Shown: positions 1 through 9,716, numbered from the stretch's first letter. The stretch: 11,303 nt of DNA from Phoronis ovalis (GCA_028565635.1 JAOXYB010054556.1:1-11303); one strand, 5' to 3'. The notes: generated by a model from the sequence alone, not told the origin. Program-made: numbers and translations.

Positions 1-137
1 AAGAATATGGCCAAGCAGAATTCACAAAAAAAGAAAATATCAATATTCTTTGCAAGTTACAGTATGTTAACGGTTCTAGCCACGTTAATAATCAACTCAG
101 AAAAGTGGTGAGTGTTATTGTAAAAATAAAACCCACC

Positions 138-173
138 GGCCTTTTTAAAGGCCAGCAACTACTGAAAAGAGCT
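138..173 (+). promoter_or_regulatory. Histone-type 3' stem-loop with HDE-like box, no histone gene visible
   Basis: A perfect 6-bp stem (GGCCTT / AAGGCC) closes a 4-base loop TTTA at 138-153. This fits the replication-dependent histone mRNA 3' stem-loop: two G-C pairs at the base, pyrimidines on the 5' arm, purines on the 3' arm, T at loop positions 1 and 3. Eleven bases downstream, GAAAAGAGCT (164-173) resembles the purine-rich histone downstream element that pairs with U7 snRNA. The 5' flank ACCCACC is also histone-like, whereas the 3' flank AGCAACT departs from ACCCA. The other strand does not fit, because its loop would be TAAA. None of the three forward frames in 1-137 ends like H1, H2A, H2B, H3 or H4, so a histone gene would have to end before the window, or this is a relic or coincidence. 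Confidence 0.45.
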
Positions 174-427
174 AACTTTACTTATAAATTTATATATATG
201 TTCAGATGTTCTACAAATATAATAATACTTTGGTTATAAACACTTGCTAAAAAGTAGTTTAAAATACTTCAACTATAAACCGAGACCATTATATCTAATA
301 TTATATTGATGTAATAAGCTCAGCTATAAAGTAGTTTGAAGTAAGATTCAAGGCAATTAGTATAGTGTCCGGTAGGTGATTAACTAATTATCCAATATCT
401 ATTAAATTTACTGGGAAGCACTAAGCT

Positions 428-530
428 GTTATCCGAAAAGTGGCGTTAATGCTGATAGCAAGGTTGGCATTCGCGATAAGTAACAGTAATCCGTAAGGTG
501 GCGTGAAAGCCGATAGGAAGAGGTGGGTTG
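428..530. repeat. Diverged tandem duplication in a GC-richer island
   Basis: Two units of about 43 bases lie side by side: 428-469 and 486-530. Aligned by eye they share the frame g-t-n-ATCCG-n-AA-n-GTGGCGT-n-AA, followed by GC-n-GATAG-n-AAG, with roughly 28 of the first 35 positions identical. The block is richer in G and C than its surroundings and carries no open frame of note. It looks like an old local duplication or a piece of a dispersed repeat. No element family is recognised. Confidence 0.5.
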
Positions 531-3509
531 AAAATTTCTTCGTTTATAGCGATATCACCTTTGATGTTATAGGATATTATCGTTTCGCTAATTTCTTAGT
601 TATCGAAATTATCGTATAATCGATAAAAACTGTATTGCGAGCTTTACTGCCTTTATCATGTGTTAATACAATTCCGCTGCAGGAAAAAATACCTAATTTG
701 ATAGCTTTCACTTAACTTTACCTGAATGACTTATGTAAGTGATTTATAGAGTATGATCCCTTTGTTATTCCATTATCAAATACTACGAACACAAGATTCG
801 CATAACATATGCAGAAAAATATTCGGGAACTACACAAAGACAGTGACATTTGCCTAATACTTCTTAATATCATGGTAATACTCATTATTATTATTAGGTA
901 AACTGCCTGACTCAGTGTGCACCATTTACTACTAGTACATGTATTGATTTATGTCTGTTGCTATGGAGATTATTAATTATTGTTATACTTATTTGAATAT
1001 ATATCTGAATCTGTTGCTAGTAATACTACAGATCCATGAATACAGGTGTTGATAGCAGTGGCCGCAGACTGTTCACAAGACAGTCTAATGTTGTCCGCAC
1101 AACAAACACACTATAGTAGTATTGATGCATTGATTTATGCTTTGATATTTCATTGATGACACATCGATCCAATATTTCAAAACTTAATAGTCTTTTAGCA
1201 AAGACGTTGAAGAAATGCTTGGTATTGACTTCTGTGAGCTCTAAATTTAATGTCCTTTAAACGTCATTTTTGAACTTTCATTGAATACTAAAGATTCATT
1301 GTTTTATGACTTTGACCTCAAACCAACCTCTAAAGGCATAAAAACTGAATTTGAGAATGTTTCACAATTTGATATCTTGACCTTTTGACCTCAAGGCCAA
1401 TTCTTCTAACTCTATTGCAGCAGCAACTACAATTAAGTGACCCTCAAGATTTGCCACGAATGTATGCTTGATTCTATAACAACTATTAAGTGACAGTTAA
1501 TGGTCTGCTTACATTAGCAATCCTCCATATCTGTATTAATTAACTGCATAACGTAATATAGTGTTCAACAGTCTGCTAATGTGGGCCGGGAATATGGGTG
1601 AAACTAAATGCAAGTCGTTGAGTACAGTGGCTCTTTTGTACTGTAGGAAGGTATGACAGACAGACAGACGTATTTACAGGAGGCATGAAAATAATCTATA
1701 AATTAACAATAATTATGAACTCTTGCTAGTATATGATATAAATGAGGGCAGTTGATTGCAACCTAACCTCTTCTAATTTGACTATATTTTCTTTGTTTCC
1801 ATTTGTGCTGGTCTAGTTGGACGAACTATTTGGTAAATGAAATTCTCTTGTTATGAAGTTTTATGGAGTTATTAGGAATTGGAAATTAGCAAAGGGATGA
1901 GTGGGTGAACAAAGAGAGGTTTTATGGTACTTTACAACCATTTATTATGCAGTGTAACTGGTATTTCAGGATTTTTTGATGCTTTAATACTACATGAATA
2001 GTATATATATATATTCTTGTATGAATGTATTAATCTCGAAAAACAAGTGATTCAAACAAATGATAATATATGAAAAGCAGATTACTGTTTGTTTTGCATA
2101 TAACTTGGATTATCAAGGTAAACATTCTGGAATTTGAAAACAAACTATAATATATAGAATATAACAATCGAACTTCTGTCGTTATTTATGTTTGTCTTTT
2201 AACAATTAATTACAGATATTTTACTATAGTGATCAAAGCGTTAACTCTGTTAATCTTATGAACGACTCTGCCCCCCAAAAATGTGAGAATATAACATTGT
2301 AATTTTCTTCAATTGAATAACATTCAAGTTAAGTATGTATTAGTGGCTTGGCATATGATTCACTTTTCTAGGGAAAAGAGTGTTGAAATTTCTCCGTAAA
2401 ATTGCTCATGATGTACAGTAAAGATTAGAACTTGCCTACTTATTGTAGATGTTATTTTTTGTTTGTTTTTTACATTTATTTAAAGGTCCAGTTTTTTTAA
2501 TTTGTTCATGGGAATTTGTCAGTTTGAAGTTACCTTCCTCCACCTGCTGGCTGACATTCATCTGTTTATTGCTGTGTGATGAATTATTGTGGTCTATTAA
2601 AAATAAAATTATTAATCATTTTGATATCCAGTTCCTGCCTTTTAGTGTTCCATATATAGTATAGACATCTGCTAGCAATCCATGTTTTATTGCTACTTAA
2701 AATAGATACTTTCAAGGATTTTGCATGTCTAAATTATATAAAAATTAAATCCAATATTGGACAAGGCTTTGACTGCTGTTTTGAATACTGAGATGAAGGA
2801 AATTTTTAATTTAAAAGTAATATCTTCACCTCAAATGCCTTCTGTAGGGGTCTGTGTAATGAATAATGCGTACTATTTTCTGCTATAAATTTTATAAGTG
2901 GGCAGTTACTAATAGTTGTTAATTAAACAGGGATCTTTGGTAATGAAAGAAAAATTGCACACTTCCCTAGAATCCTCAGACTTTTGGCACTGGTTTCAAA
3001 TTATACAATGTGATCTTGTAAATACTTTGTATAATTTTACCTTACATTGACTGTTTTTTAATGGTGCGAGTCAATACTATTCTGTATAAACTGCCATCAA
3101 ATCAGTAGGCGGTAAAAGTACTGTGGTGATATGATACAATAATATTGGCAGGTTCAGCTTGCAGGTTGCATTTCCTACAAAAATTATTGTTTGTTCCTGT
3201 ATGTAATTATGTTATAAGCTAATGTAAGGAATGAAATATAAAATGGCTGGATAAATGCAATGTATCACAGTGGCCATGTATACTTGATGCCATTGATTGC
3301 CTCGAAAATGAGAACTGATTTAAACTTGATTTCTATTTGCTTACTACCACCGCTTCACGTCTAGTTGCAGATAAAAATAATATGAACTCTTCCATCTAAG
3401 AGGAGTATAGACATAGTTGTTATAGCTGTGATCATAACGTGAAAATCAATGAAATCACAGATTTTGAAACTTAAATTACGTAAGTTTAGAATGGACTTAG
3501 TGTAATTAG
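531..3509. other. AT-rich non-coding stretch, no gene seen
   Basis: No reading frame in this stretch looks like a protein. The longest short ORF (2449-2664, plus strand) is driven by T-rich sequence and matches no family I know. Minor features are a short GACA run near 1657-1669 and the TGACCT half-sites listed separately. No tRNA, rRNA or transposon coding remnant was recognised. It is probably 5' flank of the glycosyltransferase gene and/or one of its introns. Confidence 0.6.
1313..1391 (-). promoter_or_regulatory. TGACCT half-sites, including a perfect DR2
   Basis: TGACCT occurs at 1313-1318 and twice at 1378-1383 and 1386-1391, separated by TT. Read on the minus strand the pair is AGGTCA-AA-AGGTCA, an exact direct repeat with a 2-base spacer, as bound by several nuclear receptors. 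Similar TGACCTTTTGACCT strings also occur inside dispersed repeats of marine invertebrates, so the pattern may be repeat-derived and not regulatory. Distance from any known promoter is unknown. Confidence 0.2.
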
Positions 3510-3597
3510 AATAAAATAGTAATCTCAAGTAGTCTTGAGTATTACTATATAAAATTGTATCACTATTTTATTACTGTATAAAATTTTATTATCATTT
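3510..3597. repeat. AT-rich fold-back plus tandem duplication
   Basis: A hairpin at 3516-3548 has two inner stem blocks: CTCAAG/CTTGAG around the loop TAGT, and ATAGTAAT/ATTACTAT outside it, separated by one bulged T at 3540. The stem therefore has 14 pairs. A second, mutually exclusive pairing joins AATAAAATAGT (3510-3520) perfectly to ACTATTTTATT (3562-3572). In addition 3541-3568 and 3570-3597 are near copies of each other (about 23 of 28 positions). Such structure is typical of small fold-back elements or slippage-born repeats. No terminal duplication or transposase is visible. Confidence 0.5.
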
Positions 3598-5796
3598 AAT
3601 AGCATATTTTTTGCTGAAGAAACCCTATATATACAAGGAATATCTTATGTCATTCAGCAGTCATGTTTCAAGCCTTCTGACGACATTGGTCACATGCAAA
3701 AAATAGCATAATTTTTGCCCCTACAATTGTAATTGTTCTTAGTTTTGTGCAAACTTTATTCCTAGTGAGATCTAAATAGCATTTCCTACAGACACATTAG
3801 CAGGCTCTTTGAATCAATATAATGACAATCCTGGTAAAGACTTTGACATGATAACTCGTAATCACCTTGACATTTTTGTAATTAATATTCCTATAGCTAC
3901 TCGTATTCATCTATGTAATTTTCAGTTTCACCAATGTGCGAATACCTTGTGTTTCGCCATTAGATAGGTAAGGAACAACATACTTCAGTGACTATATACC
4001 AGTTATATCAAGAACACAAGCTAGAATTGTATTAATTTTGTCTATGCTATTTATTTTGCTGTTTCTATATAAGTTTTCTGCTTTATTATTGTATACATTT
4101 TATTTTCATGACGTCGAATACATAATTTTCTTTTCTTGTATCGTAAGTACTTTGCCGCAACGCACATGTCAAATGGTATAAAACAGTTGCGAAAATTGAT
4201 TCAAAAAGGAAATTAATGTTTTTGCGTAGCATAAAACGCTATACTTAAACAAAGTATTATACTTCTGTATGTATATTGATCAAATAAATAAGCAGATTAA
4301 TTGTAACATTTCATGAATTTCATTTGAAATTATAAGAGAAAGAAATTGCCAGCAAACTTGCTTTTCATCAGAATAATATTTTGTGATACAAAATCTGACC
4401 TTCAAAAAAGCTCTTTTATATTGGATTATAGCACAAAGTAGTTGAAGAACGTCTAATGTGGTAATTAAATATCTTTTTCAGACCATGACTCTTGTTTTGA
4501 TTTTTTTGTGTGTGTAGGTTTACATGACTGACGTACACTGTGCCATGACTCAAATGACACTATTTTTATTTGTTGCGCAATGACTTTTTATGTCTTGGCT
4601 CATCTTGTGTCCACTAGTGTGTCACCTATTATTTCTGATTTATTTACCTATAATTCTGATCAGAAGTTGACCGAAACTATGCAAATACTAATATAATTCC
4701 ACTGTGTCGTAAAATGACATTGGAAAATTTCTATATATAAGTCGGACTATAAGTTGTTCTGCAATTGGAACTCTGCTGGATTATTCCTAGATCCTTCCTT
4801 GATTAAATTACACAGTAAGAAATGACAGAAATTTATCTATATGGTTTCCTTTTGAAAACTTCACATGTAACTGAAACAGATCTGAGTAATTTATTTAGAA
4901 ACAATGTAATGGTGAGTGAAATATCAAAATAAACAGCTAAGGGTTTTTACCTTGGACCTTACACACCAACCTTTTTGACAAGTTCACCCATCCACAGGGT
5001 ACACATGAACTCCTTCTTAAAACAACATCCATAGTAATTATTCTAACATGTCTCTCTGTAAATCTAGTTGTGGACATATTTCAAAATCTTGAAAATAGCC
5101 ATTTATTGCAATTTATTAATTTTAGGTCATTACCTTAAGTAATAAAACTCATTAAGTAAGGTTTACCACCTATGCAGTCTTTTTACCTTAGATTAATTTT
5201 AACAGGGACTTTTAATATTGAGCATATACATGTATAACTATTGTTATTAAGAAAATTAATATGCCACTTGGTAAAGAAAGTTTCTGATGTCTAGTAATAA
5301 TCATAATGATTTTATGACAGTTGTATGAAAATATTTTTAATGGAGTTGTATACATTCTTTGCAAGTTTCATTACAGTACAAATATTAATGAAGGTGTATA
5401 AATCACTGGATAACCTTACAACTGCTTCCTGTTTTGGTGTATTTGTTTTGTCAACTGAACTATAGTTTATGTATAGAAGATCGAATTTTGTGATTATGAC
5501 AGCTCTTCCAGGTTGACTTTGTTTGAAAGTTTGAGATTATAGTAGCGAAGAAGATTTCCTCACAGTGTGTGTATATTATTATGAAATAATGTATAACAGT
5601 TGAAAGGGAATTTTGTTACACAAAATGCTGCATTCTGGGAGGAGTTACCACCAGGAAACGAAAGCTCACTGCTATGCACAGATATGTTGTTGATGGTTTT
5701 TTTTGTAGTCAACAAAAGAAATCTAGGTTTGCGTCTTTTTAACTTAAATTATCAGATTTTAAAATAAATAATACTGCTCCTAAGATTTCCCTGTAA
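3598..5796. other. AT-rich non-coding stretch, probable 5'-UTR intron or flank
   Basis: No coding segment, RNA gene or recognisable transposon was found. Because a good splice acceptor ends this stretch, at least its 3' part is likely intron upstream of the glycosyltransferase coding exon. The matching donor and the non-coding first exon could not be placed from sequence alone. An imperfect inverted repeat lies at 5132-5162 (10 of 12 pairs). Confidence 0.5.
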
Positions 5797-5808
5797 TTTC
5801 TTTTTCAG
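5797..5808 (+). other. 3' splice acceptor before the coding exon
   Basis: TTTCTTTTTCAG is a strong polypyrimidine tract ending in CAG, with exon sequence starting at 5809. The frame of the glycosyltransferase meets TGA at 5816-5818 and TAA at 5852-5854 between this acceptor and the ATG. An upstream exon can therefore only contribute untranslated leader, so the gene would have an intronless coding region behind a 5'-UTR intron, as is common in this family. Confidence 0.6.
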
Positions 5809-5832
5809 GTTAGCGTGAATCATATTGGAAAT

Positions 5833-5847
5833 ATGGAAATAAAGTAG
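5833..5847 (+). promoter_or_regulatory. 4-codon upstream ORF in strong initiation context
   Basis: ATG GAA ATA AAG TAG encodes M-E-I-K and stops 43 bases before the main ATG. Its start has A at -3 and G at +4, the two most important Kozak positions. The main start at 5891 has A at -3 but A at +4. If this region is in the mature leader, scanning ribosomes would often meet the mini-ORF first and the main protein would depend on leaky scanning or reinitiation. The exact transcript is not known, so this remains inference. Confidence 0.45.
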
Positions 5848-5890
5848 CAGATAACAGCAGACAGTGAAGCAACCAGCATATCAGTTCAAG

Positions 5891-7195
5891 ATGAGGATTC
5901 ATTTTATGTCTATGATCAGATCATTTCTCGGATCTATCAGCTTAGGAGTCTTTTTATTCTTATGTATACAATTTACATTCAGTAATTATGGCGATTCGGG
6001 TTCACGTCGAATTGGACGTTCTACGTTAAATACACAAGAGCACAACAGCATCAGGACTAATGCTATAAATAATGAAACGAATCTGATCGTTAAAAAACCT
6101 CCTCCAACCACAGCTAGTCTCCCACTTGACACTAAACGTGTAAAACCTGGAAAACCACCATTCAGTGAAGGTGTCAGAGAACAAACTTGTGATGGGTGTT
6201 TCCAACATAACTTTAAATATTTAATAAATGAGCCAAAACTCTGTCAAAAATATGGGACAGTTCCACCTGTGGTATTGATACTCGTAACAACTCGGGTGTC
6301 AACGGATATGTCACGCCAGTTGTTACGAGAAACATGGCTGAAGAGTTTACAGGACTATCCTGGGAGGTTAGCCCTTGCATTTTTACTTGGTGCTACTGAT
6401 AACAAGACTCAGATGGAATCGGTGAAAAAGGAAAGTAAGATATATCATGATATCATTCAGGAAGACTTTGTTGATTCATATCGTAACTTGACATTAAAGA
6501 CTGTCATGGCTCTCAAATGGGCATCGACGTTTTGTGGGAAAGCCAGATATCTGCTCAAAACCGATGAAGATATGTTTATTAACATACCACAGTTGCTAAA
6601 TTTCTTAAGGACATCAACATCAATTAATTTTTCACAAACAATCGTGGGGAGCTGCAATAAAGAGTTTACAGATCCATACAGGGAGTCAGAGAGCAAGTAT
6701 TATGTTAGTTTCGAAGAATATCAACATGATAAATATCCACCATTTTGTTCAGGAACAGCTTATATTATGGGGCTTGAATTAACAAAACAGTTATATAAAA
6801 TGTCTCCCAACATTCCATTTTTCCCTTTAGAAGATGTCTATTTAGCACTTATAATGCATATCTTAGGTTACAAAGTAACTGCTCACCATATGTTTAAAGT
6901 ATGGCCATTATCTTTAAAATGGGAGTTCTTTTGCAATTGTGCAATTAGTGTCCACGATGTGCCTGAGGATAAAAAGAGGATAGTTTGGCATGAATTTCAA
7001 AAACAAGGATGTCATAATTTCATAAAGAGTGACCTCAGAGTTCGATGTCCAAGAGATCACGTAATAGTAAGAAAAAGAGCACACGGCAGAAACGCTGGGA
7101 AAAATCTCTTGGTAGCTTTCATGATCATGTTCTTGTCACTGTTTTTTTTTGCTCTGTTGTTTGTGCTGCTATTGCGGCACGCGACTATGGTATAA
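5891..7195 (+). CDS. Beta-1,3-glycosyltransferase, GT31 family (beta-1,3-galactosyltransferase-like), with extra C-terminal hydrophobic segment
   Basis: A 434-residue Golgi glycosyltransferase, expected to transfer galactose or GlcNAc in beta-1,3 linkage from a UDP-sugar to glycoprotein or glycolipid glycans in the lumen; the exact donor and acceptor cannot be read from sequence. A short basic N-terminus is followed by a signal anchor (about 11-30), then a polar, Pro/Lys-rich stem to about 105. The catalytic domain shows family motifs in order: FKYLINEPKLC (108-118), RQLLRETW (142-149), FLLG (164-167), DSYRNLTLKT (195-204), the metal-binding DxD as KTDEDMF (223-229), YPPFCSGTAYIMG (282-294) and EDVY (314-317). 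The last motif reads EDVYLA where most relatives have Gly in the last position. N-glycosylation sequons occur at N61, N171, N199 and N246. Residues 405-428 form a second hydrophobic stretch, unusual in this type II family. The start was set at ATG 5891: the reading frame is open from 5855, after a TAA at 5852-5854, but its earlier candidate, GTG at 5864, is not a normal eukaryotic start. The whole coding region lies in one exon. Confidence 0.92.
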   Translation: MRIHFMSMIRSFLGSISLGVFLFLCIQFTFSNYGDSGSRRIGRSTLNTQEHNSIRTNAINNETNLIVKKPPPTTASLPLDTKRVKPGKPPFSEGVREQTCDGCFQHNFKYLINEPKLCQKYGTVPPVVLILVTTRVSTDMSRQLLRETWLKSLQDYPGRLALAFLLGATDNKTQMESVKKESKIYHDIIQEDFVDSYRNLTLKTVMALKWASTFCGKARYLLKTDEDMFINIPQLLNFLRTSTSINFSQTIVGSCNKEFTDPYRESESKYYVSFEEYQHDKYPPFCSGTAYIMGLELTKQLYKMSPNIPFFPLEDVYLALIMHILGYKVTAHHMFKVWPLSLKWEFFCNCAISVHDVPEDKKRIVWHEFQKQGCHNFIKSDLRVRCPRDHVIVRKRAHGRNAGKNLLVAFMIMFLSLFFFALLFVLLLRHATMV

Positions 7196-8031
7196 CGTAT
7201 AAGGCAGAAAGGGATAAGGGATTAAGGTGAATTCATAATATTGGACGTAAGAGTGTTTTTGCTGATAAGATTTCTGGGACTGTTTGTTGAGTCCTTGGCA
7301 ACAAGTATTAACGCAAGCATGAGCCGTGAGTTTAGTTAATCTTTGTTTTAGCATTAAACCAACTGATTCCTGTTCTGTTGCATGTACTTATTTCGAAGCA
7401 TTCGACACTAGAATCGTACCCAGCTTTCAATCTGCAATGACTGGCATTAACAGAATTGACAATAATGTTATGTAGAGGCATTATGTAAGATCATTGTATT
7501 TACCAAACCGTTATGTTTACTTGATACTATACTAGTGCCCATTCTGCTGATAGCATGGACTTGTGATTTCTATTTCTAGAGCAAGAAAATATCAGGCATA
7601 TGTGGATCACCTCCGATTGAGGCCAAAATATCCGAATGTTTTATATAGGGTGCCAAACATTTTTTTCTAAAATATCTCGTCAAATGAAAAACATTTTCCC
7701 CATGCCTGCGTATGAACTTCGATGAAGTATGAAGTTCAATATTTTAGTTCTTAGCTGTTATTTTTTTTAACAAATCCACCACACAGATCTGCAGTATGAC
7801 TTAAACTTAAACGATATAAATTAAAGATGTTTGGAAAGTGGTTGATGCATTTGGGCTATAAATCTGATAGGGTTCTAGTATATTGTATATAAGGATGTTT
7901 TTGGTAAATGTAGTGATTAGCGTGTTCTGCCAAAATATGCTATGAGGTGGATTAAAGCATATTCTTTTGTTGAATGCTTCACCTTTCACAAACTCGTTGC
8001 ATTCTGTTGCTTATACTCAGGCAAAAATTTA

Positions 8032-8037
8032 AATAAA
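8032..8037 (+). terminator. Candidate poly(A) signal AATAAA (first)
   Basis: AATAAA lies about 840 bases after the stop codon. The following 50 bases are only moderately G/T-rich, so it is the weakest of the three downstream candidates. Confidence 0.25.
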
Positions 8038-8334
8038 TTTATTTGGCATAGTCAGGGTCCTTGCATACTGGATTGGTAGCAAAGTAGATTTTTAAAAAAT
8101 TAAAATATGAATGCATGTACCCTGTTAGTAACAGCTGTATGAAGCATTTCTTGCATGTAAAAGCCTATTTCTAGGCAGCACTATGAGTTTTTCTTCACTT
8201 TGTAATCATTGTGGAATTATATTCCTGTATGAACATTACTGCAGTTTTTAACACTAACAAAAAGAAGACAGAATTTATTGATTAAAAAATTTTGAGTTGG
8301 ATAAATTTTTTTTCGAGTGTATCGCAATATGCCA

Positions 8335-8340
8335 AATAAA
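8335..8340 (+). terminator. Candidate poly(A) signal AATAAA (second)
   Basis: AATAAA is followed after about 35 bases by the G/T-rich run TTTGTCTGTTTG, which fits a downstream element. This is a good candidate for the end of the glycosyltransferase mRNA, giving a 3' UTR of about 1.15 kb. Confidence 0.4.
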
Positions 8341-8868
8341 CTTCAATTTTAGCCTCCGCTAATGTCGCATGCTAAGTTTGTCTGTTTGCGCAAGTTATTT
8401 ACAGTTTAGTTGTGAACAGATACTTCTAAAAGGTTTTGTGTTTTGATCCAATGTATTCTTCCCACTGTTATTAAATTTGTTTGGTATGTCAAAAATAATG
8501 AGTAAAATCTATGCTAGGCTGGACCTTAATGTTATATTCTATTAATAATTGAGTGGAGTGGTATATGACATGTCAATGACTTTGTGTAAACTATTTATAT
8601 TTACCCTGGTGTTTGTATTGTTATCAACTGAATTTTTTTATTGTTGTCTTCCACGCATCATTTTGTGGCAATCTTTGTAAAGAACGTATTTCTAGTGGTT
8701 TTAGGGTTATATAGCTTGTAATTTCACATTGTTTTGTGTTTTCAGTATTCATATTTTTCTGGTTGATCTTATATTTATTTAGTTTCTCATTTCTAAGCCT
8801 GTTTAGAATGTTGAATTTTGTCTATCCCAACTTCAGATAGTAAAAGTCAACTGTTAACGTTGCGCAAT

Positions 8869-8874
8869 AATAAA
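8869..8874 (+). terminator. Candidate poly(A) signal AATAAA (third)
   Basis: AATAATAAA precedes TATTTTGTAGG and a run of T, a plausible G/T-rich downstream element. It would give a 3' UTR of about 1.7 kb. Confidence 0.35.
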
Positions 8875-9716
8875 TATTTTGTAGGTTTTTTTAAAAATTG
8901 AATTGTAGAAGTCTTGCAGCAGGTAACGATTAAGGCCAGAAGATCAGTATTTGGTATAACAGCTAAGTATATCTGTAACGTACTATAAAAGACAGCCAGT
9001 GCATATTCTCATCTGATGCTGAAGAATATATGTGAGGAACATGTTAGCGATCATCAACATGTACTCTGGGCAATATAGTGTCCGTCTTAATATTATTGTT
9101 CTTATTCACCTAGTCATTTTAGGAGGTAGAGATGCATGCAAATTTTGCTCTTTAAATCATTGTTCATAATCCAATACAGTTCCTGAATGGGTGGATTCCA
9201 TTCAACATATAATTATGTAGCACTTTTAATGTGTAGGGAACCCAATTGATACCCCGACCAGTTGTATTTAAGTTGAAACTTACAAATCACATGTATGATT
9301 ATCAAAGTTTAAGGCCAATTCTGCATGTAATTTGCAGTTATTTTAATGAATTATTGTATGAGCTGCTAATTAAGGTGTATACATTAAAGCCCTGGTTTTA
9401 TTTTCTGATGGAATGTTGCGCTCTGATTTAAAAATAACAATATATGCGATAGAACTTGTAGTGAGTGGTTGAGACCTTGCCCTTTTAGAATAAGCTCGAA
9501 GCCCCTAATCTTCATATACAAATGTATGCTCACAGGTGAGGAAAAAAATGTGCAGGTGTAGAAATGGTTACCAGAAGCAATTTGAATAGTACATGAAATA
9601 GTTTAAATGTGACATTTGTCCTACATGGTTAAACACAAGAAAACCCTTGTTGCGTCACAAGAAAACGGTGGTGGCTCTGAGCTATAGTTGTTTTGTCAAC
9701 TTGTAAGAAACAACTG
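8875..9716. other. Intergenic stretch, nothing firm
   Basis: No protein-like frame is present; the open frame at 9246-9431 is short and matches no family known to me. A tRNA A-box-like string (9466-9476) and a weak B-box-like string (9493-9503) occur but are too close together for a tRNA. Confidence 0.5.

Larger units (their letters stand above)
7196..8868 (+). other. Presumed 3' UTR and downstream flank of the glycosyltransferase
   Basis: There is no coding segment in any frame that looks real. The stretch is AT-rich with T runs and several poly(A)-signal hexamers, consistent with a long 3' UTR. Where the transcript actually ends depends on which of the signals at 8032, 8335 or 8869 is used. 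Confidence 0.45.

Noticed and set aside
3-239. Frame open from the window edge for 78 codons on the plus strand
   Set aside because: No family resemblance, no visible start, and such a length is not rare enough in AT-rich DNA; it also runs through the histone-type stem-loop.
2449-2664. 71-codon ORF rich in F, L and C
   Set aside because: T-rich sequence gives such hydrophobic frames by chance; no domain, no splice context, no family recognised.
5864-5890. Nine-codon N-terminal extension of the glycosyltransferase starting at GTG
   Set aside because: GTG is not a normal start in animal nuclear genes; the first ATG is at 5891 in acceptable context and directly precedes the signal anchor.
6026-6696. 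Two minus-strand ORFs inside the glycosyltransferase gene (6026-6208, 6457-6696)
   Set aside because: They are shadows of the coding strand.
7045-7354. Overlapping ORFs at the 3' end of the gene (7045-7230 plus, 7169-7354 minus)
   Set aside because: The first is another frame of the gene's 3' end, relevant only if the T run is miscounted; the second covers the stop codon and UTR and has no protein-like features.
9466-9503. tRNA-like A box and B box, suggesting a SINE head
   Set aside because: The A box is good (10 of 11) but the B box matches only 8 of 11 and lies 16 bases away, too close for a tRNA-derived promoter; no tail or repeat ends seen.
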